A stretch of 64,000 bases of DNA from a virus: positions 28,928 through 92,927 of IMG/VR virus record IMGVR_UViG_3300047547_000167; one strand, 5' to 3'. The notes under the pieces are model-generated. The model saw only the letters and a list, made by a program, of their open reading frames with translations, did not search any database and had not been told where the DNA came from. A program made the translations under genes and the position numbers. Below, one piece after another: positions 41,190-48,460 of this stretch; positions within the stretch are counted from its first letter, which is position 1; every line of letters begins with the position of its first letter.

Positions 41190-42050
41190 ATGAGCGCACT
41201 CAGTTACAAGATCACGTTCTCCGCCGGGGCACTGCTTGACCTCTCGGCAGGCATCAACGCCAAGGTGGCGCCGCTGCTCAACAAGACGGTGCGCGCGGTG
41301 GCCCAGCAAACCGTCATCGACTGGCATAAGGCCGTGAACCAGGCCAAGCTGTGGAGCGGCGAGAAGGAAGCCTACATCCAGAGCATCAAGTGGGAGATGA
41401 CGGGCGACTTCAGTGCCATGGTCGAAGCCGACTACAAGCACGCCGCCGAGATCGAAACGGGGCGCGGGCCCCGCGACCTGAAGAAGATGCTCGACACCAG
41501 CAGCAAGGTCAGGCGCACCAAGGACGGGCGCCGGTTTCTGGTTATTCCCATGCGACACAACACGCCAAACAACACCGCGCACGCGAGCGCGATGCCCGGC
41601 GCCGTGCACAACCTGGCGTCAGCCATGGCGCCGTCGCGGGTGGTTTCCACTGGTCAGCGCCCCAGCGGCGAGGTCACCAACCTGTCCCCGAAATCCGGCA
41701 TGTCAGCGGCCAGCAAGCAGAGCCCGTACCTGAGCAACCCCAAGACCAAGCAGGCCTCCATGGTGGCTTCGCAGAAGTACGCATGGGGCGGCCGGTTGAC
41801 GATGGGGGCGCTCAAGGGTGCGGGGCTGGATGCCGCGACCGCCCGCCGCTACGCGGGCATGGTCAAGTTCCCGGACGGGTCGGGCGGCCACAGCCATGTG
41901 ACGTTCCGCGTGATGATGGAGGGCGCGACCGGCAAGTGGGTCATCCCAGCTCAGCCGGGCAAGTTCCTCGCCCGAAACGTGGCCCAGGCCATGCAGCCGA
42001 AGGCCGAGGCGGCATTTGCAGCCGCCGTGAAAAAGACCGTCAGCGGCTGA
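41190..42050 (+). CDS. gp10-like/tail-completion structural protein, strand-inverted
   Basis: A 286-residue protein that resembles HK97 gp10-type or minor tail proteins. HKAVNQAKLWSGEKEAYIQSIKWEM near 46-70, ADYKHAAEIETGRGPRDLKKML near 80-101 and the HVTFRVMMEGATGKWVIPAQPGKFLARNVAQAM region near 230-262 (PGKFL.R is characteristic) support this. It is encoded on the + strand inside an otherwise leftward structural operon and has its own promoter-like element. It ends in an 11-bp tail-to-tail overlap with the next - strand gene. Confidence 0.75.
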   Translation: MSALSYKITFSAGALLDLSAGINAKVAPLLNKTVRAVAQQTVIDWHKAVNQAKLWSGEKEAYIQSIKWEMTGDFSAMVEADYKHAAEIETGRGPRDLKKMLDTSSKVRRTKDGRRFLVIPMRHNTPNNTAHASAMPGAVHNLASAMAPSRVVSTGQRPSGEVTNLSPKSGMSAASKQSPYLSNPKTKQASMVASQKYAWGGRLTMGALKGAGLDAATARRYAGMVKFPDGSGGHSHVTFRVMMEGATGKWVIPAQPGKFLARNVAQAMQPKAEAAFAAAVKKTVSG

Positions 42051-42681
42051 ACAAGTCCCACTTGCGGGCGACCACCTTCTTGGGCAGGCGCATGCCGCTG
42101 TGCATGTTCCGGTTGCTGGGCAAAGCGCCCCACACGAAATACTCCAGGTACCGCGTCCCGGTCAGCGAGTAGCTGGTGCCAGCGGGCGGCTCGCCCACGC
42201 CACCAGGCCACGTGGGGCGGCCATCGGCGCCGATCACCGGCAGCCCGCCCTCCACCACCAGGCGGGTGGTCGGGCGCAGCCAGAAGCACCGCGTGATGGT
42301 GGCCACAGCGAAAATCAGGCGCTCTGCCGGGGCCCCGCGCAGCAGCGGCTGCGAGAACACATCGCTGGCGTTGAGCATGACCACGCGGTCGAACTGGCCG
42401 GCGTCCCACAGGGGGCTGGCAGCCGGGATGCTGAGCACGGTGTCGCCGGATTCCCACAAACCGGACTGAGCCCACTCTGCGATCGTTTCCTGGCCAGCGA
42501 TACCGGTCACCGTCCGCACGGGGTCGTCCCACAGGCGCCCCTTGCCGGAGCACAGGGCGTGCTTGGAATCTGCCGCGCCGGATTGCGGGTTGACGCACGC
42601 GCAGGCATACGAGCGCCGCCAATCCACGGACTGCCCGATGTTGGCGAGGTGGCGATCAAACGCCGCTGAATTGAACCGCAT
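42040..42681 (-). CDS. neck/head-completion-like protein
   Basis: A 213-residue protein with an N-terminal metal-binding look (ACACVNPQSG...ALCSGKGRLW, about 26-50). Similar Cys-x-Cys-x-N-P patterns occur in phage neck proteins that lie between the capsid and tail genes. The middle (GDTVLSIPAASPLWDAGQFDRVVMLNASDVFSQPLLRGAPAERLIF) is a beta domain. The start codon overlaps the upstream stop. Role inferred from position. Confidence 0.65.
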   Translation of the reverse strand: MRFNSAAFDRHLANIGQSVDWRRSYACACVNPQSGAADSKHALCSGKGRLWDDPVRTVTGIAGQETIAEWAQSGLWESGDTVLSIPAASPLWDAGQFDRVVMLNASDVFSQPLLRGAPAERLIFAVATITRCFWLRPTTRLVVEGGLPVIGADGRPTWPGGVGEPPAGTSYSLTGTRYLEYFVWGALPSNRNMHSGMRLPKKVVARKWDLFSR

Positions 42682-43760
42682 CAGATCACCACCATTCGCA
42701 CGCCATGAATGCGCGCCATGAGCCCGCCATTCGAGCCAGCCGGCCCGTTGAGGATGGTGTCAACGGCATCGTGGTACTTGCCGGCATCCACGGACAGGCT
42801 CTGCGAAAGGCCGTCGGCGCTGATTGACCCGGACTGCGGCATGAAGCCGTCCTCCACGACCTTGACCACGGCCATCTTTTGCACGGCGTCGATCAGGTCG
42901 GGGTAGTCGCGGGCGGCGTTGACCAGACCAGCGGTGTATTCCATTTCGATGGTGAACGGGAGCTGGCGGCCACCTGAAAACTGGCTGAGGAACATGCCAC
43001 CCAGCAGCGTCTGGTACGCCGTGCCCGTGGGCACGATCTGCACCTGGCCGTACCTGCCGTCATGGCGCACCCAGTCGGCTGGCACTTCCATGATTGTCTG
43101 CGTCGGCGTCGGATAGACGAACTTCATGCCGACGATGGACTGGATGGGCTTCTGGCGAGCGACGATCATCCCCCACTTGTCCCCGGTGTAGTTTGCCGGG
43201 TCGTAGTCATAGGCGGGGTCGATGTCCCACGGCATGCCCGCTGGCAGGGCCGCAATCTGCTCGGTGGTGGGGGCACGCGGAAAGAACCGGGTCGGCGCCA
43301 GAGGCACGCGCAGAGCGTGCGCCACGTGGGCCTCTGCCGCGAGAAGCTTCTCCCACAGGTACTGGTCGCTCACCTTCAGGTCGGGCATGATCGAATTGGC
43401 CAGCAGCATGAGCCGGTCGGCACGAATCTTGTCGATGGCCACGTCCTGAATGAACAGCGCAGAGCGCACGATTTGACCCAGCGCCACGGACGTGACCGCA
43501 AAGCGCTTCACGCCATGCGACCAGGCCACCGCCAGGAGCGCGTCACCAGCCGGGATGGCGAGGGTTTCCGCCTCGGTCAGATCGACCGACACGGCACCAG
43601 CGTCAGGGCCCAGCGTGGCGGCCTTTGAGGGCACGTAGACGGTGCCGCCATCGATGGAGATGACCGACGCCGTCACCGCGCCAGTGATGGGCACGGCAGC
43701 GCCACTGGCCGTGACGAGGACGGCCAGCGTGGCCGGCAGGTTCTGTGTGGTCGTGAGCAT
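42681..43760 (-). CDS. head-tail connector-region structural protein
   Basis: A 359-residue protein starting at ATG 43760 (MLTTTQNLPATLAV). Upstream in-frame ATGs at 43775 and 43817 lie inside the promoter element or the terminator and are rejected. It has an N-terminal beta module (VSIDGGTVYVPSKAATLGPDAG-like), then a helical region (ALFIQDVAIDKIRADRLMLLANSIMPDLKVSDQYLWEKLLAAEAHVAHALRVPLAPT) and a C-terminal PAGSNGGLMARIHGVRMVVI. Position suggests an adaptor or neck protein. Confidence 0.68.
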   Translation of the reverse strand: MLTTTQNLPATLAVLVTASGAAVPITGAVTASVISIDGGTVYVPSKAATLGPDAGAVSVDLTEAETLAIPAGDALLAVAWSHGVKRFAVTSVALGQIVRSALFIQDVAIDKIRADRLMLLANSIMPDLKVSDQYLWEKLLAAEAHVAHALRVPLAPTRFFPRAPTTEQIAALPAGMPWDIDPAYDYDPANYTGDKWGMIVARQKPIQSIVGMKFVYPTPTQTIMEVPADWVRHDGRYGQVQIVPTGTAYQTLLGGMFLSQFSGGRQLPFTIEMEYTAGLVNAARDYPDLIDAVQKMAVVKVVEDGFMPQSGSISADGLSQSLSVDAGKYHDAVDTILNGPAGSNGGLMARIHGVRMVVI

Positions 43761-43770
43761 GATGGCGGCA

Positions 43771-43785
43771 ATCATCGCATCACGA
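43771..43785 (-). promoter_or_regulatory. dispersed late promoter element directly after a terminator
   Basis: TCGTGAT-GC-GATGAT, 10 nt before ATG 43760; the predicted message has a leader of only 3-4 nt. It begins three bases beyond the T-run of the 43788-43810 terminator. Confidence 0.7.
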
Positions 43786-43787
43786 CG

Positions 43788-43810
43788 AAAAAAGCCGCCC
43801 GGAGGCGGCT
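43788..43810 (-). terminator. intrinsic terminator after the 125-residue gene
   Basis: Stem AGCCGCC / GGCGGCT with a 4-nt loop and a 6-T run (43793-43788) on the - strand. Confidence 0.85.
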
Positions 43811-43830
43811 GGGTCACTCTGGAGCGATGG

Positions 43831-44208
43831 TCAGAAGGTGGTGTCGTCGTCCGCTGCGTCGGCCTTGGCGGGCTTGACGGCTTTCACGGGGGCGGGGGCG
43901 GGCGCGGCTGCCTTGGCTGCCACGGCCTTGATTGCCGCCGCATCGGCGTCCTGGCGAGCCTTGGCAGCGGCTGCAGCCTTTGCTGTGGCCTCGTCGGCTT
44001 CGCGCTGGGCCTGGGCTGCAATCTCGGCCTTGCGGCGGGCTTCTGCCTCGGGGTCTTCCTTGTGCTCCGCGTAGCCTGGGATGGCCAGGAATGATTCGGC
44101 CTGCTCGGCGGAGACTTCATCGGACAGCATGCCGCCCTCGACCAGAGAGAACTTCACGCCGTTGATTTCGGCGGCGGCGTTCGGGAGGGTGCAAATGACT
44201 TTTGGCAT
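43831..44208 (-). CDS. capsid-associated Ala-rich protein
   Basis: A 125-residue protein directly downstream of the major capsid gene. An N-terminal globular piece (KVICTLPNAAAEINGVKFSLVEGGMLSDEVSAEQAESFLAIPGY) is followed by a long Ala/Lys/Glu helix (about 50-100) and an acidic DDDTTF end. Such proteins are often minor capsid or decoration components or head-to-tail linkers. Intrinsic terminators lie on both sides, so it may be its own small unit. Confidence 0.65.
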   Translation of the reverse strand: MPKVICTLPNAAAEINGVKFSLVEGGMLSDEVSAEQAESFLAIPGYAEHKEDPEAEARRKAEIAAQAQREADEATAKAAAAAKARQDADAAAIKAVAAKAAAPAPAPVKAVKPAKADAADDDTTF

Positions 44209-44231
44209 AGAAAACTCCTAAGTTGGATGAA

Positions 44232-44255
44232 AACAAGCGCCCGGAGGCGCTTGTT
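44232..44255. terminator. bidirectional terminator after the major capsid gene
   Basis: A perfect 10-bp stem (AACAAGCGCC / GGCGCTTGTT) with a 4-nt loop and T-rich flanks on both strands. It gives the capsid gene a strong, separate 3' end. Confidence 0.88.
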
Positions 44256-44274
44256 TATTTTCACCGATCAGCGA

Positions 44275-45783
44275 TCAGGCAAACGGCTTCCAGGTGCTGT
44301 TCCGGGGCAGAATGTTCTTGATGTAACCGTGATGCTTCGGCTTGGTCACGCGGAGGTAGCCAAACAAGAACTGGAACCAGCTCACAACCGGCACGCCACC
44401 CACACCGAAAGGCAGGGGAATCTTGGTCATGGGCTGGAACTGGCGCCAACCGATGGCGTCAGCCGACTGGGCCAGGTTCAACACGGGCACCTTGCAGGTA
44501 CCAGGGATGTCGCGGTTCAAGTCGGTGTACACGGTGCTGGCACCGGTGCGGGGGATGATGCACATCAGGCGCAGGTCGCTGGTGCCGTCGGTGCCGTTCT
44601 GGCGGCCGCGATAGATCGCGTAGCCAGTCTCGGTGCCAGAGGCCGACACGGTGATGGTCACGACAGCCTTCTTGCCTGCGGCCACGGCGATCTGGCCGGA
44701 CTTCAGGATGGTGGACTGACCCTGACCAGCGCCACCCACGCCAGCGACGGCGTAGTAGTAGTTACCGGCGCGAGGTGCGGTGAACTGGCTGGCTGCATCG
44801 CTGGTGGCGGCATCCACAGCCACGGCAGCGGGCTTGAAGCTGTTGTTGGTTGTGGCCAACGCGGGCTGAGACAGCTCGAATGGCTTGGACATCACGAAGT
44901 CGCCGTGCTGCAGGAAGGTGTCGATGTTGGTCTTCAACACGCCTTCAGTCAGACGGATACCGGAGACGTGCGCACCGATTGCCATGTTCTGGTTGCCACC
45001 ATCGGGGCTCCAGCGGAAGGCGGGGTCCAGGCCCATGTTCAAGTCGGTCTGAACAGCGGTAGGCATGAACACGTCGGTGATGCGACCCCACGAACCGTAA
45101 TCAAACACCGAGGCGTTGATCTTGGTGAAGGGCTCCACGGTGTCCAGGGGCAGAGCGCCCATGTCGATCACGTTGCCTTCGGACATGCCGCCGGCGGCGA
45201 TCTCTTTGTCGATCTGCGCGAAGATGCCGTCGAACTCGGTGGGGCATGCAGCGGCGTTGCCGTAGAACAGCAGGTATTCAGCGTCGGTCATCAGCTGCAG
45301 GGCGCCGTTGCGCTCTTCCACAGCGGTGGCTTCCACGATGTTCTTGCCGATGTTCAGCACGTAGCCGACCTGGCGCAAGGTCATCAGGAATTTGACCAGA
45401 CCCACTTCACGGCTGTACTCGCCCTGAGCAGCGCGGACCACACCCATCTGGGAGTTGGTCGAGCCGCCGAGGAAGCCACCGATGCCGGTCTGGCGGGTGT
45501 ATTCGTCAACGATGTTGCTGGCGCTGGTCTGCTGCAGGCGCTTGAACAACACGAAGTGTTCCTGCTCCTGAATGGTGGTCTTCATGGCGGTGTCCAAAGA
45601 CTGCACGCCCAGAGCGCCACCACCGGTCAGGGTGGAAACGTCGGTCTGGTACGAGCTGGCTTCGAGGGCCTTCTTCAGATCGCCCATGGCGTCCAAAGAG
45701 CCGCCCATAGAGGCGCCGAGGGAGGGATTGCTGCCGCCGGGGGCCATGCCCGCAAACTGCTGCATCAAGGTTTGAGCGTCCAT
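44275..45783 (-). CDS. major capsid protein
   Basis: A 502-residue capsid subunit, identified by place (after protease and scaffold) and content. It has an N-terminal propeptide-like helix (GSLDAMGDLKKALEASSYQTD), TRQTGIGGFLGGSTNSQMGVVRAAQGEYSREVGLVKFLMTLRQVGYVLN as a capsid-type E-loop/spine region, and GVLKTNIDTFLQHGDFVMSKPFE. A domain of about 95 residues (near 310-410, FTAPRAGNYYYAVAGVGGAG...GYAIYRGRQNG) looks like an inserted Ig-like or fibronectin module that would decorate the capsid surface. The end (WRQFQPMTKIPLPFGVGGVPVVSWFQF) is typical. It is probably processed after the N-terminal helix. Confidence 0.85.
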   Translation of the reverse strand: MDAQTLMQQFAGMAPGGSNPSLGASMGGSLDAMGDLKKALEASSYQTDVSTLTGGGALGVQSLDTAMKTTIQEQEHFVLFKRLQQTSASNIVDEYTRQTGIGGFLGGSTNSQMGVVRAAQGEYSREVGLVKFLMTLRQVGYVLNIGKNIVEATAVEERNGALQLMTDAEYLLFYGNAAACPTEFDGIFAQIDKEIAAGGMSEGNVIDMGALPLDTVEPFTKINASVFDYGSWGRITDVFMPTAVQTDLNMGLDPAFRWSPDGGNQNMAIGAHVSGIRLTEGVLKTNIDTFLQHGDFVMSKPFELSQPALATTNNSFKPAAVAVDAATSDAASQFTAPRAGNYYYAVAGVGGAGQGQSTILKSGQIAVAAGKKAVVTITVSASGTETGYAIYRGRQNGTDGTSDLRLMCIIPRTGASTVYTDLNRDIPGTCKVPVLNLAQSADAIGWRQFQPMTKIPLPFGVGGVPVVSWFQFLFGYLRVTKPKHHGYIKNILPRNSTWKPFA

Positions 45784-45821
45784 TGCTGTGTCCTTAAAAG
45801 TGAAAGTTGATGAGGCCGCGA

Positions 45822-46466
45822 TCAGGCGAGGGCGATCTTCTGGATCAAGCCCGGCTCAATGGGGTGATTGCCGCGCAAGCTGACGCTCACCACATTGAGT
45901 TCTTTGCCGCTGATCTTCCCGGCATCGAAAGCTGCATTGGCCTTGGCGAAGAACTGCTCGGGGGTGACACCCGCGTCAGCATTGGCCTTGGCCATCGTGT
46001 CGCCGATGGCGGGCTTCTCAACCACGGTCAGCATGGCTTTGCGGCCGCGACCCTGGGACGAGAGCTGCGCCACTTGGGCGGACAGCGACTTGATCATGTC
46101 GCCCTGCTTGCGCACGACGGTATTGAAAGAGTCCAGCGCCTTGGCCAGCACCTCTTCGGACTGGCCCTGGCGTGCCATCAGCGACTTCACCAGATCGGTG
46201 GCATCCACGGCTTCATGGGTTGCGCCAGACTCGTCGGTGAACGCGAAAGACTTGCCGAAGTCGGGCTTGTCGCCAGCGGCGGGCGCGGCATCGGCGGGGG
46301 CTGCGCCACCATCGGCGGCAGCGGCGGCGATTGCGGCGTCGTCGCCATCCTCGTCGTCGTCGTCCTCGGCGGGCGCAGGTGGCTCGGCGATAGCCTTGGC
46401 CATCGTGTCGGTTTCGGTGCCAATAGCACCCAGCTCCTCAAGGAGCGCTTCAAAGTTCTTGCTCAT
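45822..46466 (-). CDS. capsid scaffold protein
   Basis: A 214-residue protein between the protease and capsid genes. A very acidic Asp/Glu and Ala/Pro-rich N-terminal half (EPPAPAEDDDDEDGDD, AAAAADGG) is followed by a coiled-coil region (LVKSLMARQGQSEEVLAKALDSFNTVVRKQGDMIKSLSAQVAQLSSQG). The basic C-terminus probably binds the shell. Acidic composition, helical prediction and gene order match scaffolding proteins of myoviruses. Confidence 0.82.
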   Translation of the reverse strand: MSKNFEALLEELGAIGTETDTMAKAIAEPPAPAEDDDDEDGDDAAIAAAAADGGAAPADAAPAAGDKPDFGKSFAFTDESGATHEAVDATDLVKSLMARQGQSEEVLAKALDSFNTVVRKQGDMIKSLSAQVAQLSSQGRGRKAMLTVVEKPAIGDTMAKANADAGVTPEQFFAKANAAFDAGKISGKELNVVSVSLRGNHPIEPGLIQKIALA

Positions 46467-47371
46467 TTAATTCTCCGGTTTTTGGAAAGACCTGATTTCA
46501 GATCGCTCAGAAAGCGATCCACCCACTCGGCCGACTCATCGAGCGAGAGCACGAAGGCTTCTGCGCTGTAGTGCATCAGGCCATTCGCAGACGTGTCGCT
46601 GACCTTGCCGCTTTTGACGGCGGCCGCGAGACGCTCACGAAAGTCGAAGTATGACTTCGGGGAGCGCGCCCCACTGTCCAAGGACTGAGTGGTCAGCGCG
46701 GCTCCGCCGGTTTTTGCCGTGGCGTCGGTGGCATAGGAGGCTTCGAGGGCTTTGGTCATGTCAAAGCCGCCCGCGCCCCAGGACTTCGCCAGGACGCCGA
46801 AAGGGATCGTAGACACACCACCAACGGTCTGATTCACCGGGTGCTGGCTGAGCGCAATGTTTGTCCAGCGCACGCCGCTGACGACGCCCACGCGGTCACC
46901 GGTATCGGGGTCGATGCGGGTGGACTTGGCCAACACCTTGCCACCCACGCTGGGGTACCACTTGCGGGGCGGGTGCAGCTTGGTCATGCTGTCCCAAACC
47001 TCGTTGGCGCGCTGAGCGAGGGGTGTATCGCCGGTAAATAGCTGGGCCTTCACGAAGGTCGAGGCACCGCTGACGCGAACATCAACAGGCGTGCCGATTT
47101 CCCAGTGCTCAGGGTTGTCTATGCCGTACATCTTGGCGACGGCAGGCATGGATTTGTGGTCGAGGTCGATGTTGCCGAACTTGAGGTAGTGCCCGGCTGA
47201 CTCTTCAAGAGCCTTTGCCAGCACGATCTCGTTCTGCTGGTCGCGTGCCTCGCGGGAGGCTTCCAGATAGACGAAGCGACCCGCGCCTTCCTGAGCAGGC
47301 GTGGCCTTCAGCATCATTTCGATACTGAGGTAATCGGGGAGGCCCGCAATCAGCTGCGCTTCGCTGGTCAT
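46463..47371 (-). CDS. prohead maturation protease
   Basis: A 302-residue protein. RFVYLEASREARDQQNEIVLAKALEESAGHYLKFGNIDLDHKSMP near 32-76 and WYPSVGGKV near 138-146 fit head maturation proteases, with His72 and Ser141 as likely catalytic residues. After about residue 200 it carries a segment (KALEASYATD...TQSLD, 207-231) that copies the capsid N-terminus, possibly a self-cleavage site. The ATG at 47371 sits 6 nt behind a promoter-type hexamer, with no Shine-Dalgarno sequence. Overlaps scaffold by 4 bp. Confidence 0.8.
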   Translation of the reverse strand: MTSEAQLIAGLPDYLSIEMMLKATPAQEGAGRFVYLEASREARDQQNEIVLAKALEESAGHYLKFGNIDLDHKSMPAVAKMYGIDNPEHWEIGTPVDVRVSGASTFVKAQLFTGDTPLAQRANEVWDSMTKLHPPRKWYPSVGGKVLAKSTRIDPDTGDRVGVVSGVRWTNIALSQHPVNQTVGGVSTIPFGVLAKSWGAGGFDMTKALEASYATDATAKTGGAALTTQSLDSGARSPKSYFDFRERLAAAVKSGKVSDTSANGLMHYSAEAFVLSLDESAEWVDRFLSDLKSGLSKNRRIK

Positions 47372-47377
47372 GAGCGA

Positions 47378-47392
47378 ATTCTTGCGTCACGA
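47378..47392 (-). promoter_or_regulatory. dispersed late promoter element, leaderless geometry
   Basis: TCGTGAC-GC-AAGAAT, TCGCTC, then ATG of the protease. It would drive protease, scaffold and capsid. Confidence 0.72.
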
Positions 47393-47419
47393 CTGAGCGC
47401 GTGGGCTGGCCACCTGGAT

Positions 47420-47677
47420 TTACTCGCCCAGCGCCTGCCGCGCCTTCGCAATGACGGTGGCGAGCTGGCCGCGTTCGGTGATCAGGGATAGATAGCGGTC
47501 CTGCGACGCGCCAGGGGCCGTCTCCACTCCCGGGCGCAGCCGCTCGATGGCCGCATTCACCTCATCCAGCCTGGCGGTGGCCCGCTCCAGGATGCGGCGC
47601 TCGGCGGCTTCGGTTTTGGCGGCCAGGCCGTGCAGCTCGCCCAGGTGGGCGCGGGTGTTCTCGATGTGGCGTTTCAC
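47420..47677 (-). CDS. hypothetical coiled-coil protein
   Basis: An 85-residue protein that is almost entirely helical (HIENTRAHLGELHGLAAKTEAAERRILERATARLDEVNAAIERL) and ends in ATVIAKARQALGE. No family known. Its ATG overlaps the upstream secreted-protein gene. It could be an assembly chaperone or a head-internal protein; nothing in the sequence decides this. Confidence 0.65.
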   Translation of the reverse strand: MKRHIENTRAHLGELHGLAAKTEAAERRILERATARLDEVNAAIERLRPGVETAPGASQDRYLSLITERGQLATVIAKARQALGE

Positions 47678-47886
47678 TTGCGCACCTCAGCCAAGCACTG
47701 GGCACGCAGGTCGGGGCGCTGGATGCTGTAGCACTGACCAGGGTCGCGGCGAGCGCGCGCCAGGCACATGGTGCGGGCATCGGCGTTCTGGATGTTGTAG
47801 CAGGCGCTGGTGTTGGCGATTGAGCCCGTTGCTGCGTGGCAGGCGCCAGCGGCAAATAAAAGGAGCAGTGCGGCAATGGTTTTCAT
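47674..47886 (-). CDS. secreted Cys-rich small protein
   Basis: A 70-residue protein with a classical signal peptide (MKTIAALLLLFAAGACHA, cleavage near 18). The mature part holds two copies of a motif, CYNIQNADARTMCLA and CYSIQRPDLRAQCLA, giving four Cys that could form two disulfide bonds in the periplasm. It has no business in capsid assembly and looks like a cargo gene (moron) in the head operon; superinfection exclusion is one possible role. ATGA overlap downstream. Confidence 0.75.
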   Translation of the reverse strand: MKTIAALLLLFAAGACHAATGSIANTSACYNIQNADARTMCLARARRDPGQCYSIQRPDLRAQCLAEVRK

Positions 47887-47900
47887 GGCGCGAGGTTACC

Positions 47901-48452
47901 TCAAACGCTGGGGCGCGACTTGAGGAACAGTCGGATGGGTGGAGTGGCGGATTTTGTCATGGGGGCTGGGCACCCCCAGACAAGAACGACCTCGGCATCG
48001 CTTAGAAGCACCTCTCCGGGGTCTTCCCCCGCGCCCCGGCTGTCTCCGCGAACGAGCGCCACTTGTGCGCCAACGTACCCGCCTTGGTTCAAAACCTTGA
48101 TTGCACGCTCAACACTTCCGTTTGCGCGAATTCCAATTGTTGATGTGCCATCCAGCTCTTCGTCCGTCTGCTCGCCGTCATCCCACCGGTAGCTTGGTGG
48201 CAATTCGTCGCCTTCGTTGACCGGATGGTCATGAGGAATAACGCGCAAACCCCAATCCGCATGCGGGTCGTCTTCGATGGCTTCTTTGATCTGATTAACA
48301 ACCGTGTCGCCGCCCCATACATGCCCGGCAGGCTCATTGTCATGGCGCGCCACCCGCTTATCCTCATGCGCCGCAACAAACGTGCCGTCCTTCTTGGTAT
48401 AGGCGGCAACGTGCGACTTGTAAAAATCAGCGGAAACGAAAAGTATCTTCAT
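47901..48452 (-). CDS. hypothetical head-module protein
   Basis: A 183-residue protein. The N-terminus has HVAAYTKKDGTFVAAHEDKR, a short motif (K-D-G-T-x-V-x-x-H) that recurs in otherwise unrelated phage head-region proteins. The rest is acidic with EGDELPPSYRWDDGEQTDEELDGTSTIGIRANGSVERAIKVLNQGGYVGAQVALVRGD, perhaps a small beta domain. Function unknown. It lies 8 bp downstream of the SNF2-helicase gene. Confidence 0.6.
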   Translation of the reverse strand: MKILFVSADFYKSHVAAYTKKDGTFVAAHEDKRVARHDNEPAGHVWGGDTVVNQIKEAIEDDPHADWGLRVIPHDHPVNEGDELPPSYRWDDGEQTDEELDGTSTIGIRANGSVERAIKVLNQGGYVGAQVALVRGDSRGAGEDPGEVLLSDAEVVLVWGCPAPMTKSATPPIRLFLKSRPSV

Positions 48453-48460
48453 GGAAACTC

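Noticed and set aside
43765-43817. Upstream in-frame starts for the connector gene (ATG 43775 and 43817)
   Set aside because: 43775 lies inside the promoter hexamer and 43817 upstream of a terminator stem; ATG 43760 fits the predicted transcript.
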